From: Paenibacillus sp. Soil787
GTDB lineage: Bacteria > Bacillota > Bacilli > Paenibacillales > NBRC-103111
Length of the DNA: 64,000 nt
Assembly (NCBI RefSeq): GCF_001429545.1
Contig: NZ_LMSP01000001.1
Span: 891,754 to 955,753, forward strand
Direction: 5' to 3'
Made by a program: the position numbers and the translations under genes. Position 1 is the stretch's first letter; each line of letters starts with the position of its first letter. Below are positions 1-8,744 of the stretch, piece after piece. The notes beneath the pieces are model-generated. The model ran no database searches and had not been told where the DNA came from. It worked only from the letters and a program-made list of their open reading frames with translations.

Positions 1-6
1 GTCCTT

Positions 7-25
7 GCGCACAATTTTTGTGCGC
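7..25. terminator. Hairpin at window start
   Basis: Perfect inverted repeat GCGCACAA / TTGTGCGC with a 3-nt loop. It probably ends a gene lying before the window, but no clear T-run follows, so its function is uncertain. Confidence 0.4.
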
Positions 26-32
26 TAATAAA

Positions 33-56
33 AATGCCCCCGAAAACGGGAGCATT
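33..56 (-). terminator. Terminator of the ThuA-like gene
   Basis: AATGCCCCCG / CGGGAGCATT stem with one mismatch. Read on the minus strand it is followed by a T-run, just downstream of the ThuA-like stop codon. Confidence 0.8.
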
Positions 57-70
57 CCATCAAATAACAA

Positions 71-808
71 TTAAGCTTTGACTTTTGCTTTAATCTCTTC
101 AAGCGGCTTGTGGTTACCGTATTTCGGGTACTCACGTGTGGATGGAGCCGCCCAGTGAACCGCATTACTGATAACACGGCGGATTTGTTCATTGTAGTAC
201 GTACGGTACGTCTCGTGTCCAGGACGGAAGTAGAAAATCTTCCCATTGCCGCGGTTGAACGTACATCCGCTGCGGAAAACTTCGCCGCCTTCGAACCATG
301 AAACCATGATCAGCTCGTCCGGCTGAGGGATATCAAAATGCTCACCGTACATTTCCTCTGCTTCAAGATCGATGTACTCGCCGATGCCTTCAACGATTGG
401 ATGACCCGGAGCAACAACCCAAAGACGTTCCTTCTCATCCGCTTCACGCCATTTGAGGTCACAAGAAGTGCCCATCAGCTTTTTGAACACTTTGGAGAAG
501 TGTCCGGAATGGAGCACGATAAGCCCCATGCCTTGCCATACACGCTTTTGAACGCGGTCAACGATCTCATCCTGTACTTCGTTATGCGCCTTATGTCCCC
601 ACCAGATGAGTACATCTGTGTTATTCAAGACTTCTTCGGACAAGCCATGTTCAGCATCATCTAATGTCGCATAAGTGACATCAACTGCTCCGCTTAACCC
701 TTCACCAATCGCTGTATGGATACCATCCGGATACGCTGCTCGTACGACTTCGTTTTCTTTTTCATGGCGGAACTCGTTCCAAACTGTTACTCTAAGCTTC
801 TGACTCAT
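71..808 (-). CDS. ThuA-domain protein (trehalose-utilization family)
   Basis: Protein of 245 residues with the ThuA/class I glutamine-amidotransferase-like fold. Visible marks are a [10 protein letters not shown] start, the [14 protein letters not shown] segment, [14 protein letters not shown], and a C-terminal RPGHETY followed by [13 protein letters not shown], all usual for this family. ThuA proteins are linked to uptake or modification of disaccharides and keto-sugars, but the chemistry is poorly defined. No signal peptide, so cytoplasmic. It is divergent from an AraC-type regulator at 1018, which suggests a small sugar-responsive unit (inference). A minus-strand terminator follows directly. 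Confidence 0.85.
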   Translation of the reverse strand: MSQKLRVTVWNEFRHEKENEVVRAAYPDGIHTAIGEGLSGAVDVTYATLDDAEHGLSEEVLNNTDVLIWWGHKAHNEVQDEIVDRVQKRVWQGMGLIVLHSGHFSKVFKKLMGTSCDLKWREADEKERLWVVAPGHPIVEGIGEYIDLEAEEMYGEHFDIPQPDELIMVSWFEGGEVFRSGCTFNRGNGKIFYFRPGHETYRTYYNEQIRRVISNAVHWAAPSTREYPKYGNHKPLEEIKAKVKA

Positions 809-1017
809 CTTCTTATTCCCTCCAAGGTAGCGTATTCATTCATACTTTTGAGTATAGTCACTCCCTCGCCGAAAATAAAGGCAAGATCCTGCCTAGTTCT
901 TATTCAATAGTGTCCTTCCCCTTCAAACAATGATATACTCAATACTGATAAACCTTACATTCCGCCACTTTTTACGTATTCAAAAATGTCTTTCACAGTA
1001 GTGAGGTATACAAATCC

Positions 1018-1959
1018 ATGGACCCTATACATAGCTCTGGCACCTTCACCGAGATCGTTAATGAGGAAGTCATTTACCAGAACCCTTTGCTCTTTTTGAA
1101 AATTTGGGAAATGAGTTCAGATACCCCGCAGTTCGGGCCTCCAACTCCTTGGCGTTGGCATTCACATATGCAAGTTGAATTTCTTGTGGTCATAGAAGGG
1201 CAACTCGGCATCCAAACGAAGCACGATTATACGGTGATGGCACCTGGAGATGTCATGGTCTTGGGCTCTTCTCAGCCGCATCGTACGTATAAGCATTCAG
1301 CGGATGCCTTAAGGCAAATCGTTTTCCAGATTGATCTAAAGCAGCATTTTGACCTTAGCACCATGCCCTACCTGCACTGTTTCTCGGAGTTGACTCATCC
1401 ACTTGAGCAATTTAATGAGCTGTTTCAAGGCAATGCAGCTGTCAAACAAGCGGCTTACAACTTCATCATGCAGATTTACGAAGAGTCGCAATCCCGCAAG
1501 ATTGGGTACGAGTTGGCGATCAGTGCAGCGATCAAAAATCTCTTGCTTTTAATGCTGCGCAATGACAAAAGAGATTTCTCGGCACTGGCCGAGGACTCCG
1601 GCATTTCTCGTGTGCGTCCGGCGCTAGACTTTATCGACGAGCATCTGAGCGAACGGATTTCGGTCGAAGACATGTGCAGTGTGCTCAATTTGAGCTATCA
1701 TTACTTTATTAAGTATTTCAAAAAGGTAATGGGGATATCCTTCGTCGATTACGTTAATTACAAGCGGATCAAAAAAGCCGAGCGTCTCCTGTTGACAGGC
1801 GACCTCAGCATTATGGAAGTAAGCTTTGAAGTAGGCATACTGAATATGGCGCAGTTCTACAAGCTTTTTAAGCGGCATAATCAATGCTCGCCCAAAGAAT
1901 TTAAACAACGGATGCGCAGCCAATCAGAACTGACGCCTCTGCTTGCGCAGGCGGATTAG
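1018..1959 (+). CDS. AraC-family regulator with N-terminal cupin
   Basis: Protein of 313 residues. The N-terminal half is a cupin-like sensor (RWHSHMQVEFLVVIEGQLGI, then the PGDVMVL turn). The last ~100 residues hold two helix-turn-helix units (ISVEDMCSVLNLSYHYFIKYFKK and SIMEVSFEVGILNMAQFYKLFKR) ending in the SPKEFKQRM signature. This is the usual form of Paenibacillus regulators of carbohydrate genes. It is transcribed away from the ThuA-like gene, its likely target. GTGAGG stands upstream of the ATG. Confidence 0.88.
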   Translation: MDPIHSSGTFTEIVNEEVIYQNPLLFLKIWEMSSDTPQFGPPTPWRWHSHMQVEFLVVIEGQLGIQTKHDYTVMAPGDVMVLGSSQPHRTYKHSADALRQIVFQIDLKQHFDLSTMPYLHCFSELTHPLEQFNELFQGNAAVKQAAYNFIMQIYEESQSRKIGYELAISAAIKNLLLLMLRNDKRDFSALAEDSGISRVRPALDFIDEHLSERISVEDMCSVLNLSYHYFIKYFKKVMGISFVDYVNYKRIKKAERLLLTGDLSIMEVSFEVGILNMAQFYKLFKRHNQCSPKEFKQRMRSQSELTPLLAQAD

Positions 1960-1965
1960 CGTGCT

Positions 1966-1994
1966 AGCCTCCACGGGAAATCCCGAAGGAGGCT
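1966..1994. terminator. Shared terminator between convergent genes
   Basis: AGCCTCC / GGAGGCT with an inner GGG / CCC stem, followed by a short T-rich run on the plus strand. It lies between the AraC stop and the end of the convergent radical-SAM gene. Confidence 0.7.
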
Positions 1995-2006
1995 TTGTTA
2001 TATCCA

Positions 2007-2825
2007 TCAAGGCAGGAAGCCTTGTTGGCTGACAAACACACGCTCCTGCGGGAAATGCCGCAGGAGCTGTTCGCGCACGCGCTCGTACGCATCCCGACTG
2101 TACCAGTTGGGCAGCTCCAGCGCGTCATAAATCGCGCGCACGCCGATGCGTTCCGTGCGCTTGCCTCCACTGCCATCGCCCATGAAGTAATCGTCGATGC
2201 ACACCCGATCCACGATGCCCGCAAGCTGCTCGGCGAAATGCTTCGAGCTCGGCAGCGCTGGCGCTATCGTGGCCTGCACGGGAATGCCGCGGGCTGCGAG
2301 CTCGCGGAGGGCGTTTAGCCGCGCCGGAATCGGCGGCGCGGACGGCGAGAACGCTCGGCGTATATCCTCGCGGTCGGTCTCGACCGTCATGCTGACTCTT
2401 ACGCGTTCGCCGAGCAGCTTTAACAGGTCCGCATCCCGTGTCACCAGCGGGCTGCGGGTCTGAACGAACAAGAAGTCCGGCGGATTCGCGGACATCACCT
2501 CCAGGAGCGAACGGGTGATTCGCTCCTTATGTTCGATCGGCTGGTAGGGATCCGTGGCCGATGACATGAAGATCGTTACCGGCGCTTTGCTCTTCGCTTT
2601 GGCCAGCTCCTTCGCTAGAAGCGCGGCCGCATTTTCTTTCACGTCGACCCAACCGCCCCATGGGTCGCTGCGGAATAATGCGACCGGCATCTGCCTCACG
2701 TAGCAGTAGGAACAGGCGAAGGAGCAGCCGGTATAGGGGTTTAGCGTGTGAGTGTACCCCTGAAGAAAGCCGCTCGCTTTCGTGAGCAGCTGCTTCGCCG
2801 TCTTTCGGTATACGTCAATCTTCAT
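2007..2825 (-). CDS. SPL-family radical SAM protein
   Basis: Radical SAM protein of 272 residues resembling spore photoproduct lyase (SplB)-like enzymes. The iron-sulfur motif is CX3CX2C at Cys34, Cys38 and Cys41 (GCSFACSYCYVR), followed by an FMSSATDPYQPIE segment typical of this family. I place the start at 2825 because GTGGAG lies 8 nt upstream; the frame stays open to 2885 without a better site. True SplB repairs UV thymine dimers in spores, but many relatives do not, so the substrate is not assigned. It converges on the AraC gene. Confidence 0.82.
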   Translation of the reverse strand: MKIDVYRKTAKQLLTKASGFLQGYTHTLNPYTGCSFACSYCYVRQMPVALFRSDPWGGWVDVKENAAALLAKELAKAKSKAPVTIFMSSATDPYQPIEHKERITRSLLEVMSANPPDFLFVQTRSPLVTRDADLLKLLGERVRVSMTVETDREDIRRAFSPSAPPIPARLNALRELAARGIPVQATIAPALPSSKHFAEQLAGIVDRVCIDDYFMGDGSGGKRTERIGVRAIYDALELPNWYSRDAYERVREQLLRHFPQERVFVSQQGFLP

Positions 2826-2885
2826 AGACTCATCTCCACTTTTTTCGAGATCTTCTCCTCGAGAACTTAGATAATCTAACTTCAT

Positions 2886-3103
2886 CTATTCCATTGGAGA
2901 GAATACAATGTAATCCCTATTTTACCTTTAACTTTTGAACTTTCATTGGAATAACTCCAATGGAATTTTTTATTTTCCATGAAATTTGCCGTTTCTATGA
3001 GTTTTGATTGGATAATCTCCAATGGAATCGGTTATCCGCAGGCCAGAATTTAAAAGTATTGTAATAACTCCAATGGATTAGAGTTTAGTGTACCCACATC
3101 CAT
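2886..3103. repeat. Intergenic cluster of ATTGGA / TCCAAT palindromes
   Basis: The core TCCAATGGA or its complement occurs four times (near 2889, 2956, 3018, 3069). Two copies form an exact palindrome ATTGGA-N5-TCCAAT (2945-2961 and 3007-3023). The rest of the gap is AT-rich and holds no gene. Confidence 0.65.
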
Positions 3104-3991
3104 TCACATTCCCGCTCGCTCCAACCTCAGCAGCTTCTCCTTGTTCCGAAGTCCGCCACGGTAGCCAGTTAGCGATCCATCCTTCCCCACTACACGATGA
3201 CACGGCACCACGATAAGCACCGGGTTAGCCCCAATAGCAGTGCCTACAGCCCTAACGGCACTTATTTTATCCAGCTCCTGGGCTACCTGTGAATAACTAA
3301 ACGTTTCGCCATGTGGAATCTCATGAAGCACACGCCACACCGACTGCTGAAAAGTAGTACCACGCAGATCCAACGGCAAAGTAAATGTCGTACGTACTCC
3401 TTTCAAGTACTCCTCTAATTGAAGGATATAGGGCTGCAGCTTCTCTGCATCCTCTCCCCAGTTAGGCTCAGGCAGCTGCGCACGTGCCCATTTCGCTAAC
3501 TCCAACCACGCACCCTCATCAACACCAGCTGCAGGATCCGCCTCATGAAATTGCAAATAGCAAAGCCCCTCATCCGTTGCCGCCATCAAAAAGTTATTCT
3601 CTAATATACGAACGACTCCCCAGTAGACAGACTTGGCCGGTACGGTTTGCATCTCAGACTTCGCTTGTTTGGTTTGCATCTCTGACTTCACTTGTTCGGT
3701 TTGCATCTCAGACTTCGCTTGCTTGGTTTGCATCTCAGACTTCGCTTGTTCGGTTTGCATCTCAGACTTCGCTTGTTCGGTTTGCATCTCTGGCTTCGCT
3801 TGTTTGGTTTGCATCTCTGGCTTCGCCCGCTTGGTTTGCATCTCAGACTTCCCCTGCTTGGTTTGTATCTGTTCGGTTTGCGCCTCTGACTTCGCCTGTT
3901 CGGTTTGAATCTCAGACTTCCCCCCCATGGTCTGCACCTCCGACACTCCCTGTTCAGTTTGCTCCTCAGATCCCACCCGCATAGTTTGCAT
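3104..3991 (-). CDS. adaB: Methylated-DNA cysteine S-methyltransferase with a repeat N-terminus
   Basis: Protein of 295 residues. The C-terminal ~170 are an Ogt/AdaB methyltransferase, with the acceptor motif VVPCHRVVG followed by LTGYRGGLRNKEKLL, which removes O6-alkyl groups from guanine. Residues 1-121 are entirely 9-residue repeats of the type MQT(E/K)QAKSE, absent from ordinary family members of about 165-180 residues. Start chosen at 3991: GAGGAGG lies 8 nt upstream, and the longer open frame only shadows adaA. It follows adaA by 23 bp, so the two are probably co-transcribed. The repeat part looks disordered, and its role is unknown. Confidence 0.88.
   Translation of the reverse strand: MQTMRVGSEEQTEQGVSEVQTMGGKSEIQTEQAKSEAQTEQIQTKQGKSEMQTKRAKPEMQTKQAKPEMQTEQAKSEMQTEQAKSEMQTKQAKSEMQTEQVKSEMQTKQAKSEMQTVPAKSVYWGVVRILENNFLMAATDEGLCYLQFHEADPAAGVDEGAWLELAKWARAQLPEPNWGEDAEKLQPYILQLEEYLKGVRTTFTLPLDLRGTTFQQSVWRVLHEIPHGETFSYSQVAQELDKISAVRAVGTAIGANPVLIVVPCHRVVGKDGSLTGYRGGLRNKEKLLRLERAGM
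3629..3991 (-). repeat. 27-bp coding minisatellite in adaB
   Basis: About 14 in-frame copies of a 27-bp unit, one of them cut to 15 bp, encoding MQT(E/K)QAKSE variants. Copies in the middle are nearly identical; those near the start codon have diverged (MQTMRVGSE, EQTEQGVSE, VQTMGGKSE). Since 27 is a multiple of 3, gain or loss of copies keeps the frame. Confidence 0.93.
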
Positions 3992-4014
3992 CTTCGAACC
4001 CTCCTCGGTTATGT

Positions 4015-4557
4015 TTAAATTGATTGTATTTGACGGAATTCCGATGGCGAAAAACCGGTCTTTTTTTGAAACATCGTGGCAAAATGTGCCGCATTCGGTA
4101 TCCCCACCTGAGCACCAATCGCATTCACAGGAGCATTCGTCTCTACAAGCAGCCGTTTGGCCGCTTCGATGCGTACTTGTTGAAGATAAGTTAAAGGCGT
4201 GACGCCCTGTACGCGTTTGAACGTCCTTTGCAGATGATAGACACTCGCATAAAAGTGATCTGCCAGGATAGTCAGCGTCATAGGCTCGGCATAATGCTCT
4301 TCGATGTGAGCCGCCATAAGAGACACCCATTCTTCATCAGGCAGCCTCACGCCGTCTGGCCTGCACCTTTTGCAAGGACGATAATTTTCCGAGAAAGCCG
4401 CTTGGCGGTTCCCAAAAATCCGAACATTCTCCTTCTTAGGCAGCCTTGATTTGCAGGATGGTCTGCAGAAGATCCCAGTTGTCGTCACCGCATAATAAAA
4501 CGTACCATCATAAGCCGCATCATTCGTAACAATCGCTTTCCAAAACCGTTCTTGCAT
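4015..4557 (-). CDS. adaA: AdaA: methylphosphotriester-DNA methyltransferase and activator
   Basis: Protein of 180 residues from ATG 4557, which has AGAGGAG 8 nt upstream; an ATG eight codons earlier lacks a site. The N-terminal Ada zinc domain carries Cys31, Cys35, Cys62 and Cys65 (GIFCRPSC and RPCKRC); Cys31 matches the acceptor Cys38 of E. coli Ada. An AraC-type helix-turn-helix follows, ending SPSEFRQI. In Bacillus, methylated AdaA activates the ada operon. Here it precedes adaB and is divergent from an AlkA glycosylase, the classic adaptive-response layout, so it probably controls both. Confidence 0.92.
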   Translation of the reverse strand: MQERFWKAIVTNDAAYDGTFYYAVTTTGIFCRPSCKSRLPKKENVRIFGNRQAAFSENYRPCKRCRPDGVRLPDEEWVSLMAAHIEEHYAEPMTLTILADHFYASVYHLQRTFKRVQGVTPLTYLQQVRIEAAKRLLVETNAPVNAIGAQVGIPNAAHFATMFQKKTGFSPSEFRQIQSI

Positions 4558-4712
4558 GACTACCGCTCCTCTCAGCTCCATTTCCCTACTAGCTCAGTAT
4601 ACCCAAACTATCCTGCTCTTGTAAGGGAAGAGAGATGAGAAAGCAAGATTACGAAAGCCGCCTTCAGCGATAATAGAGGAAGAAACTTTATCAGATAAGA
4701 GGAGAACTTAAC

Positions 4713-5663
4713 ATGCCACTTCTTCAATCCTTTGACCCTTCTATCCTAAATTGGTGCGAGCAGACGAACTCCCTTACACTGCCGCTTCCTGATCCTTTTC
4801 GATATGAGCAAAATCTCGGTTACTTATCCCGATCAATCAATGAATGCCTATTCCATGTGGATAACTTGGCTATTTACAAGTTGCTTCCGGCCCAGGATAA
4901 CCATGTCCTAATCGCTGTCAACAGTGAGGATAATTCACAGCTGCGCATTCAACTTATCTATAGTCCGGGCGGTCCCCTCACCCCCTCAACTCGTGAAAAC
5001 GTGGCTCGTTATGTGTGGGAGTGGTTTGATCTCGGCACCGACCTTACGCCGTTCTACGAGTTGGCCAAGGGTGATCCTCTGCTGCGGCAAGTCACACAGG
5101 ACTTTTACGGGCTGCGCGTAATGGGGATTCCAGATCTATTCGAAGCGATGAGCTGGGGCATTATCGGACAGCAAATCAACCTGACTTTTGCCTATACGCT
5201 CAAAAGACGTCTTGTTGAAGCCTTCGGCACACGGCTAGATTGGGAAGGACGAACGTATTGGGCATTTCCTACACCAGAGCGAATTGCCGAGCTCACGCCT
5301 GATGCCTTGACTGCCTTACAGTTCACAGGTAAAAAGGCTGAATACTTAATCGGCGTCGCCAAGTTGATGGTTGAGGGGCTGCTCGTTAAAGAGGAGCTGC
5401 TGAGGCGGAACGATTTTGCCCAAATGGAGAAAGAGCTGTTGCGTATTCGCGGTATCGGTCCGTGGACGGCCAATTATGTGCTGATGCGCTGCTTGCGGAA
5501 CCCTGCTGCTTTCCCTCTTGCCGACGTTGGCTTGCACAATGCACTGAAGCATGTGCTAGGTTTAGAGCAGAAACCGACAATTTCCCACATTTGCCAGCTT
5601 GCTGAAGGATGGAATGGTTGGGAAGCTTACGCAACTTTTTACTTATGGCGTGTATTGTATTGA
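4713..5663 (+). CDS. alkA: DNA-3-methyladenine glycosylase II (AlkA type)
   Basis: Protein of 316 residues. The helix-hairpin-helix GPD core is clear: SWGIIGQQINLTFAY, then LLRIRGIGPWTANYVLMR, then FPLADVGLHNAL, where Asp271 fits the catalytic aspartate. It excises alkylated purines to start base-excision repair. AGGAGA lies upstream of the ATG. The intergenic gap shared with adaA (4558-4712) should hold both promoters and the Ada site. Confidence 0.9.
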   Translation: MPLLQSFDPSILNWCEQTNSLTLPLPDPFRYEQNLGYLSRSINECLFHVDNLAIYKLLPAQDNHVLIAVNSEDNSQLRIQLIYSPGGPLTPSTRENVARYVWEWFDLGTDLTPFYELAKGDPLLRQVTQDFYGLRVMGIPDLFEAMSWGIIGQQINLTFAYTLKRRLVEAFGTRLDWEGRTYWAFPTPERIAELTPDALTALQFTGKKAEYLIGVAKLMVEGLLVKEELLRRNDFAQMEKELLRIRGIGPWTANYVLMRCLRNPAAFPLADVGLHNALKHVLGLEQKPTISHICQLAEGWNGWEAYATFYLWRVLY

Positions 5664-5810
5664 TATCTCTTAATTCATGTAACGTATGTGTTATGTATCT
5701 CTAGCATTTATTTGTTTTTCTATGGTTCCATATAAGAAAACGTGATTTGTTATCGATTACACGTTAGTTTATATTACATTTATAGCAAGAACAAAGAGGA
5801 GAGATATTCT

Positions 5811-6272
5811 ATGATACAAATTCGACGCTATTCTACGCTAGATCATGACGATGTTTGGAGAATTCATTTATTAGTCATCTCAGAAGCGAAAGTAGAACCT
5901 ACTCATCAGCACTATCACGATATCCTACATATTGATGAGCAATATTTGCAGTCAGGCGGGGAATTTCTGGTAGGTACAGGTGAGAATGGCACCGTCTTTG
6001 CCATGGGAGGTTTGAAAATCCTCGATAACAACAAAGCCGAAATCAAACGATTACGCGTACATCCCAGCTTTCAGCAAAAAGGCTATGGTCAAATGATCTT
6101 AGACCGTTTGGAGCAAAGAGCCAAAGAACTCGGTATGAAGCAGCTAATTTTAGATACACTATCCAATCAATTCGGCGCCCAGAAGCTTTTTGAGAAAAAC
6201 GGTTATATCCTGCAAGGCCCTGCCGTTATTGATGGATTCAATGTTATTCTCTATCAAAAAGAAATCGCCTAA
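5811..6272 (+). CDS. GNAT-family N-acetyltransferase
   Basis: Protein of 153 residues with the GNAT core: a beta-strand VFAMGGLKIL, then IKRLRVHPSFQQKGYGQMIL as the acetyl-CoA pyrophosphate loop, and a C-terminal GAQKLFEKNGYI. Start at 5811 chosen for AGAGGAGAG upstream; the frame opens earlier without a site. The substrate cannot be told. A terminator follows. Confidence 0.85.
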   Translation: MIQIRRYSTLDHDDVWRIHLLVISEAKVEPTHQHYHDILHIDEQYLQSGGEFLVGTGENGTVFAMGGLKILDNNKAEIKRLRVHPSFQQKGYGQMILDRLEQRAKELGMKQLILDTLSNQFGAQKLFEKNGYILQGPAVIDGFNVILYQKEIA

Positions 6273-6281
6273 ATGTGAGAA

Positions 6282-6327
6282 AAAGGTTGCCCCTTCGGTC
6301 TTTTACGATCGAAAGCGGCAGCCTTTA
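6282..6327 (+). terminator. Terminator after the acetyltransferase gene
   Basis: AAAGG(T)TGCC ... GGCA(G)CCTTT stem. Its left half repeats almost exactly at 7142, downstream of the next gene, so the two are copies of one element. Confidence 0.75.
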
Positions 6328-6493
6328 TTTATTGCTATGGTTTTATCTGTCGTCTGTCTAAGCACCGATAACTAGACTTAGGTCTTGGTCAAAACTTGAC
6401 TTTCAAACGGTTCATGGCTTTACTTGAAGTAGTATACTAAGCAAACAACTACTACTAATATTCTCTTTTTTGGTTACAAGGAGTGCATAGGTC

Positions 6494-7117
6494 ATGAAGT
6501 TTATGGGACTAATTGAACAATTATTTGCACAATATGGTTATTGGGTATTGTTGATCGGTCTGCCATTGGACGCTATTGCGCTTCCGATTCCTCCGGGAAA
6601 TACGACGATGACGTATACGGGTTTTTTAGCTTATAAAGGGGTGCTTAATTGGTTCTTGGCCATGGTTGCGGCTTGGGTTGGATCTATACTCGGCATGACG
6701 ATTACTTATTGGATCGGATATAGACTGGGAACGCCTCTGATCGAACGTTATGGCAAACTGCTATTTTTGAAGCCCGCACATCTGGAGAAATCTAGAGGAT
6801 ATTACGCGAAGTACGGAAACAAATTGCTGCTTTTCAGTTATTTCATACCGGGAATCTGACAGTTTATTTTTTATTTTGTAGGCATCATCCGCGTTCCATA
6901 CCGAATTTTCGCTTTATTTGCCTTCACTGGCTCAGCTTTATGGGTGATTGTATTTTTCGGAATTGGTTACCTTTTCGGTGATCAGTGGCTTATCATTTTT
7001 ATGTTGGTTGAAAAGTTTTTGGTTTATACCTTGATTGGGTTGTGTATTCCGGTGGCTATTTTACTACTTGTTAAATGGCGTAATCGATTGAAAACGGGGC
7101 TGCAAAAGCCTCAATAA
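6494..7117 (+). pseudogene. DedA-family membrane protein interrupted by an in-frame TGA
   Basis: The frame runs 207 codons as a full DedA/SNARE-associated membrane protein but has a TGA at 6857-6859 (codon 122). Before it reads LLLFSYFIPGI, after it QFIFYFVGIIRVPYR. In intact DedA proteins the motif is FIPG(V/I)RQ, so the stop replaces the conserved Arg, as one CGA to TGA change would. The N-terminal half has the amphipathic start and PIPPGN segment. DedA proteins are lipid scramblases or flippases. Options are a recent nonsense mutation, a sequencing error or readthrough. No frameshift is present. Confidence 0.85.
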
Positions 7118-7141
7118 AGCAATTACCCCTTTATATACGAA

Positions 7142-7187
7142 AAAGGTTGCCCCTTCGGTCTTAATAAGATCCAAAGAGGCAACCTTT
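7142..7187. terminator. Bidirectional terminator between the DedA and MFS genes
   Basis: Perfect AAAGGTTGCC / GGCAACCTTT stem enclosing a shared internal stretch. It lies between convergent genes with A/T runs on both sides, and its left half matches 6282-6305. Confidence 0.8.
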
Positions 7188-7198
7188 ATTTGATTTTT

Positions 7199-8419
7199 TT
7201 ATAATGCCTTTTTACGGGTGAGTAAAATAAAACATAGGATCGCTCCTATTTCCATCACGGTTATGATGATGCTTAACGGAACTGCGGTTTGGCTCCCGCC
7301 AATACCGACCAACGGAGCAACTAGACCTCCTATGATAAAAGAAAGCAAACCTAACAATGCTGCGGCACTGCCCGCTGTTTTCCCTTGATTTTGAAGAGCT
7401 AGGGAGGAAGTTGCTATAGAGACAGGTCCTACGCTAGAAACGATGAAGAAAAAAGCCGCCAAAATCGCATATAACCCTGCCCCGATAAGGGTCGAAATGA
7501 ACAGTAACAAGCCTCCGAAAGCGGCAATGGCAAGCCCGCCAGCTAGCAATCGAGGGTTGCTTATTTTACCTGCTAGCTTGCCCGTGATTTGACCGGTTAT
7601 GATAACACCCAGACCGTTAATTGCGAAGCAAAGACTGAACATTTGCGGGGAAACGCCAAAAATATCCTGCAGCACGAACGGGGAACCCGATATATAGGCA
7701 AACATGCCGGCAAAAACGAGTCCTTGCGTTAACGCATAGCCCATGAACATACGGTCTGTGATCAGGCCGCCGAACGTTCGAAGCGTGTTGGTGAGACCGC
7801 CTTTGGAACGCCGCTCTGGCGGGTGTGTCTCCTTCAAGCTGAGTACAGTAGCAATGAGCATAACCACACCGACCAGGCTCAAAACCAGAAATACGCCACG
7901 CCATGAGGTGAATTGCAAAATTTGTCCACCTACGATGGGAGCAAGAATAGGGGCTGCCCCATTGACCAACATTAGAAGGGCAAAAAATTTCGTCAGCTCC
8001 ACTCCTTCATACATATCCCGAACAATCGCACGAGAAATGACGATGCCAGCTGCGCCAGCCATACCTTGAATGAAACGCAGACCCAGAAATAACCAGATCG
8101 TTGGCGAGAACATGCATAGAACCGAGGAAATCGCATAAATAACGAGTCCGATCAGCAGTGGCATTCGCCTTCCGCGCACATCACTCACCGAACCGGCGAT
8201 GAGCTGACCGATCGATAGGCCGAGCATGCAGGCAGTTAAACTCATTTGCGCCAGCGAGGTAGTCGTATGAAGATCATTCGCGAGCACAGGCAGCGCGGGT
8301 AAGTACATATCGAGCGAGAGTGGGCCGAAAGAGGCTAGTGAACCGAGCACGAGCACGATCCATAAACGGCTTGAACGACTTGAAGATACTCTCACTTGGG
8401 AAGCAAGAGGATTGGACAT
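7199..8419 (-). CDS. Bcr/CflA-family multidrug efflux MFS transporter
   Basis: Integral membrane drug:proton antiporter of 406 residues and about 12 segments. The Bcr/CflA signature is clear: SFGPLSLDMYLPALP in helix 1, GQLIAGSVSDVRGRR as motif A between helices 2 and 3, and GMAGAAGIVISRAIVRD. Homologues export bicyclomycin, chloramphenicol or other drugs. The start is ATG 8419; a GTG codon directly upstream is also open, and no strong ribosome binding site separates them. Confidence 0.87.
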   Translation of the reverse strand: MSNPLASQVRVSSSRSSRLWIVLVLGSLASFGPLSLDMYLPALPVLANDLHTTTSLAQMSLTACMLGLSIGQLIAGSVSDVRGRRMPLLIGLVIYAISSVLCMFSPTIWLFLGLRFIQGMAGAAGIVISRAIVRDMYEGVELTKFFALLMLVNGAAPILAPIVGGQILQFTSWRGVFLVLSLVGVVMLIATVLSLKETHPPERRSKGGLTNTLRTFGGLITDRMFMGYALTQGLVFAGMFAYISGSPFVLQDIFGVSPQMFSLCFAINGLGVIITGQITGKLAGKISNPRLLAGGLAIAAFGGLLLFISTLIGAGLYAILAAFFFIVSSVGPVSIATSSLALQNQGKTAGSAAALLGLLSFIIGGLVAPLVGIGGSQTAVPLSIIITVMEIGAILCFILLTRKKAL

Positions 8420-8538
8420 CACGCATCACAAACTTTCATTCGTAGTAAATTCACGCTACCATCGGGATGTGATTTTGTCTAGTAGGTAACTTTTACAAAG
8501 CTGCGCTAAGCGGATATAACAAATGCAGAGTCGGCAAC

Positions 8539-8683
8539 TCGTATTTCGGGGATTTTGACTATTTACCTGGTGAGGTGAAATTCATTTGTGAAATCAAAGG
8601 CTTCGGCCCCCATGTACAGGACATGGATCGCAAACGGTATGCGATAGTTAAACCGAGAAATATTCCTACAAGTCCAACCACTA
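8539..8683 (+). pseudogene. Decayed fragment of the 9442 nuclease gene
   Basis: Translates to SYFGDFDYLPGEVKFICEIK and GFGPHVQDMDRKRY, matching residues ~65-105 of the nuclease at 9442. A small deletion at the segment matching codons KRYCEE breaks the frame, and neither gene end is present. The DNA match is close, pointing to a recent duplication or recombination remnant. A hairpin (8678-8697) overlaps its 3' end. Confidence 0.82.
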
Positions 8684-8697
8684 GCCCCCGCTAGTGG
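8678..8697 (+). terminator. Hairpin CCACTAGC / GCTAGTGG
   Basis: Perfect 8-bp stem with a 4-nt loop followed by TATTTTCTTTT, resembling an intrinsic terminator on the plus strand. No intact plus-strand gene precedes it. Confidence 0.6.
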
Positions 8698-8711
8698 TAT
8701 TTTCTTTTAAT

Positions 8712-8742
8712 AAAAAAACTCCCCATTTTCACGGGGAGTTCG
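8712..8742 (-). terminator. Terminator of the small gene at 8745
   Basis: AACTCCCC / GGGGAGTT stem followed on the minus strand by a run of seven T, immediately after the small gene's stop codon. Confidence 0.85.
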
Positions 8743-8744
8743 AT

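Noticed and set aside
3629..3991. Possible CRISPR-like array of 27-bp units
   Set aside because: Units are contiguous without spacers, in frame, and encode the N-terminus of adaB.
3104..4330. Longer adaB frame starting at 4330
   Set aside because: The first 113 codons lie over adaA in another frame; a good ribosome binding site precedes the internal ATG at 3991.
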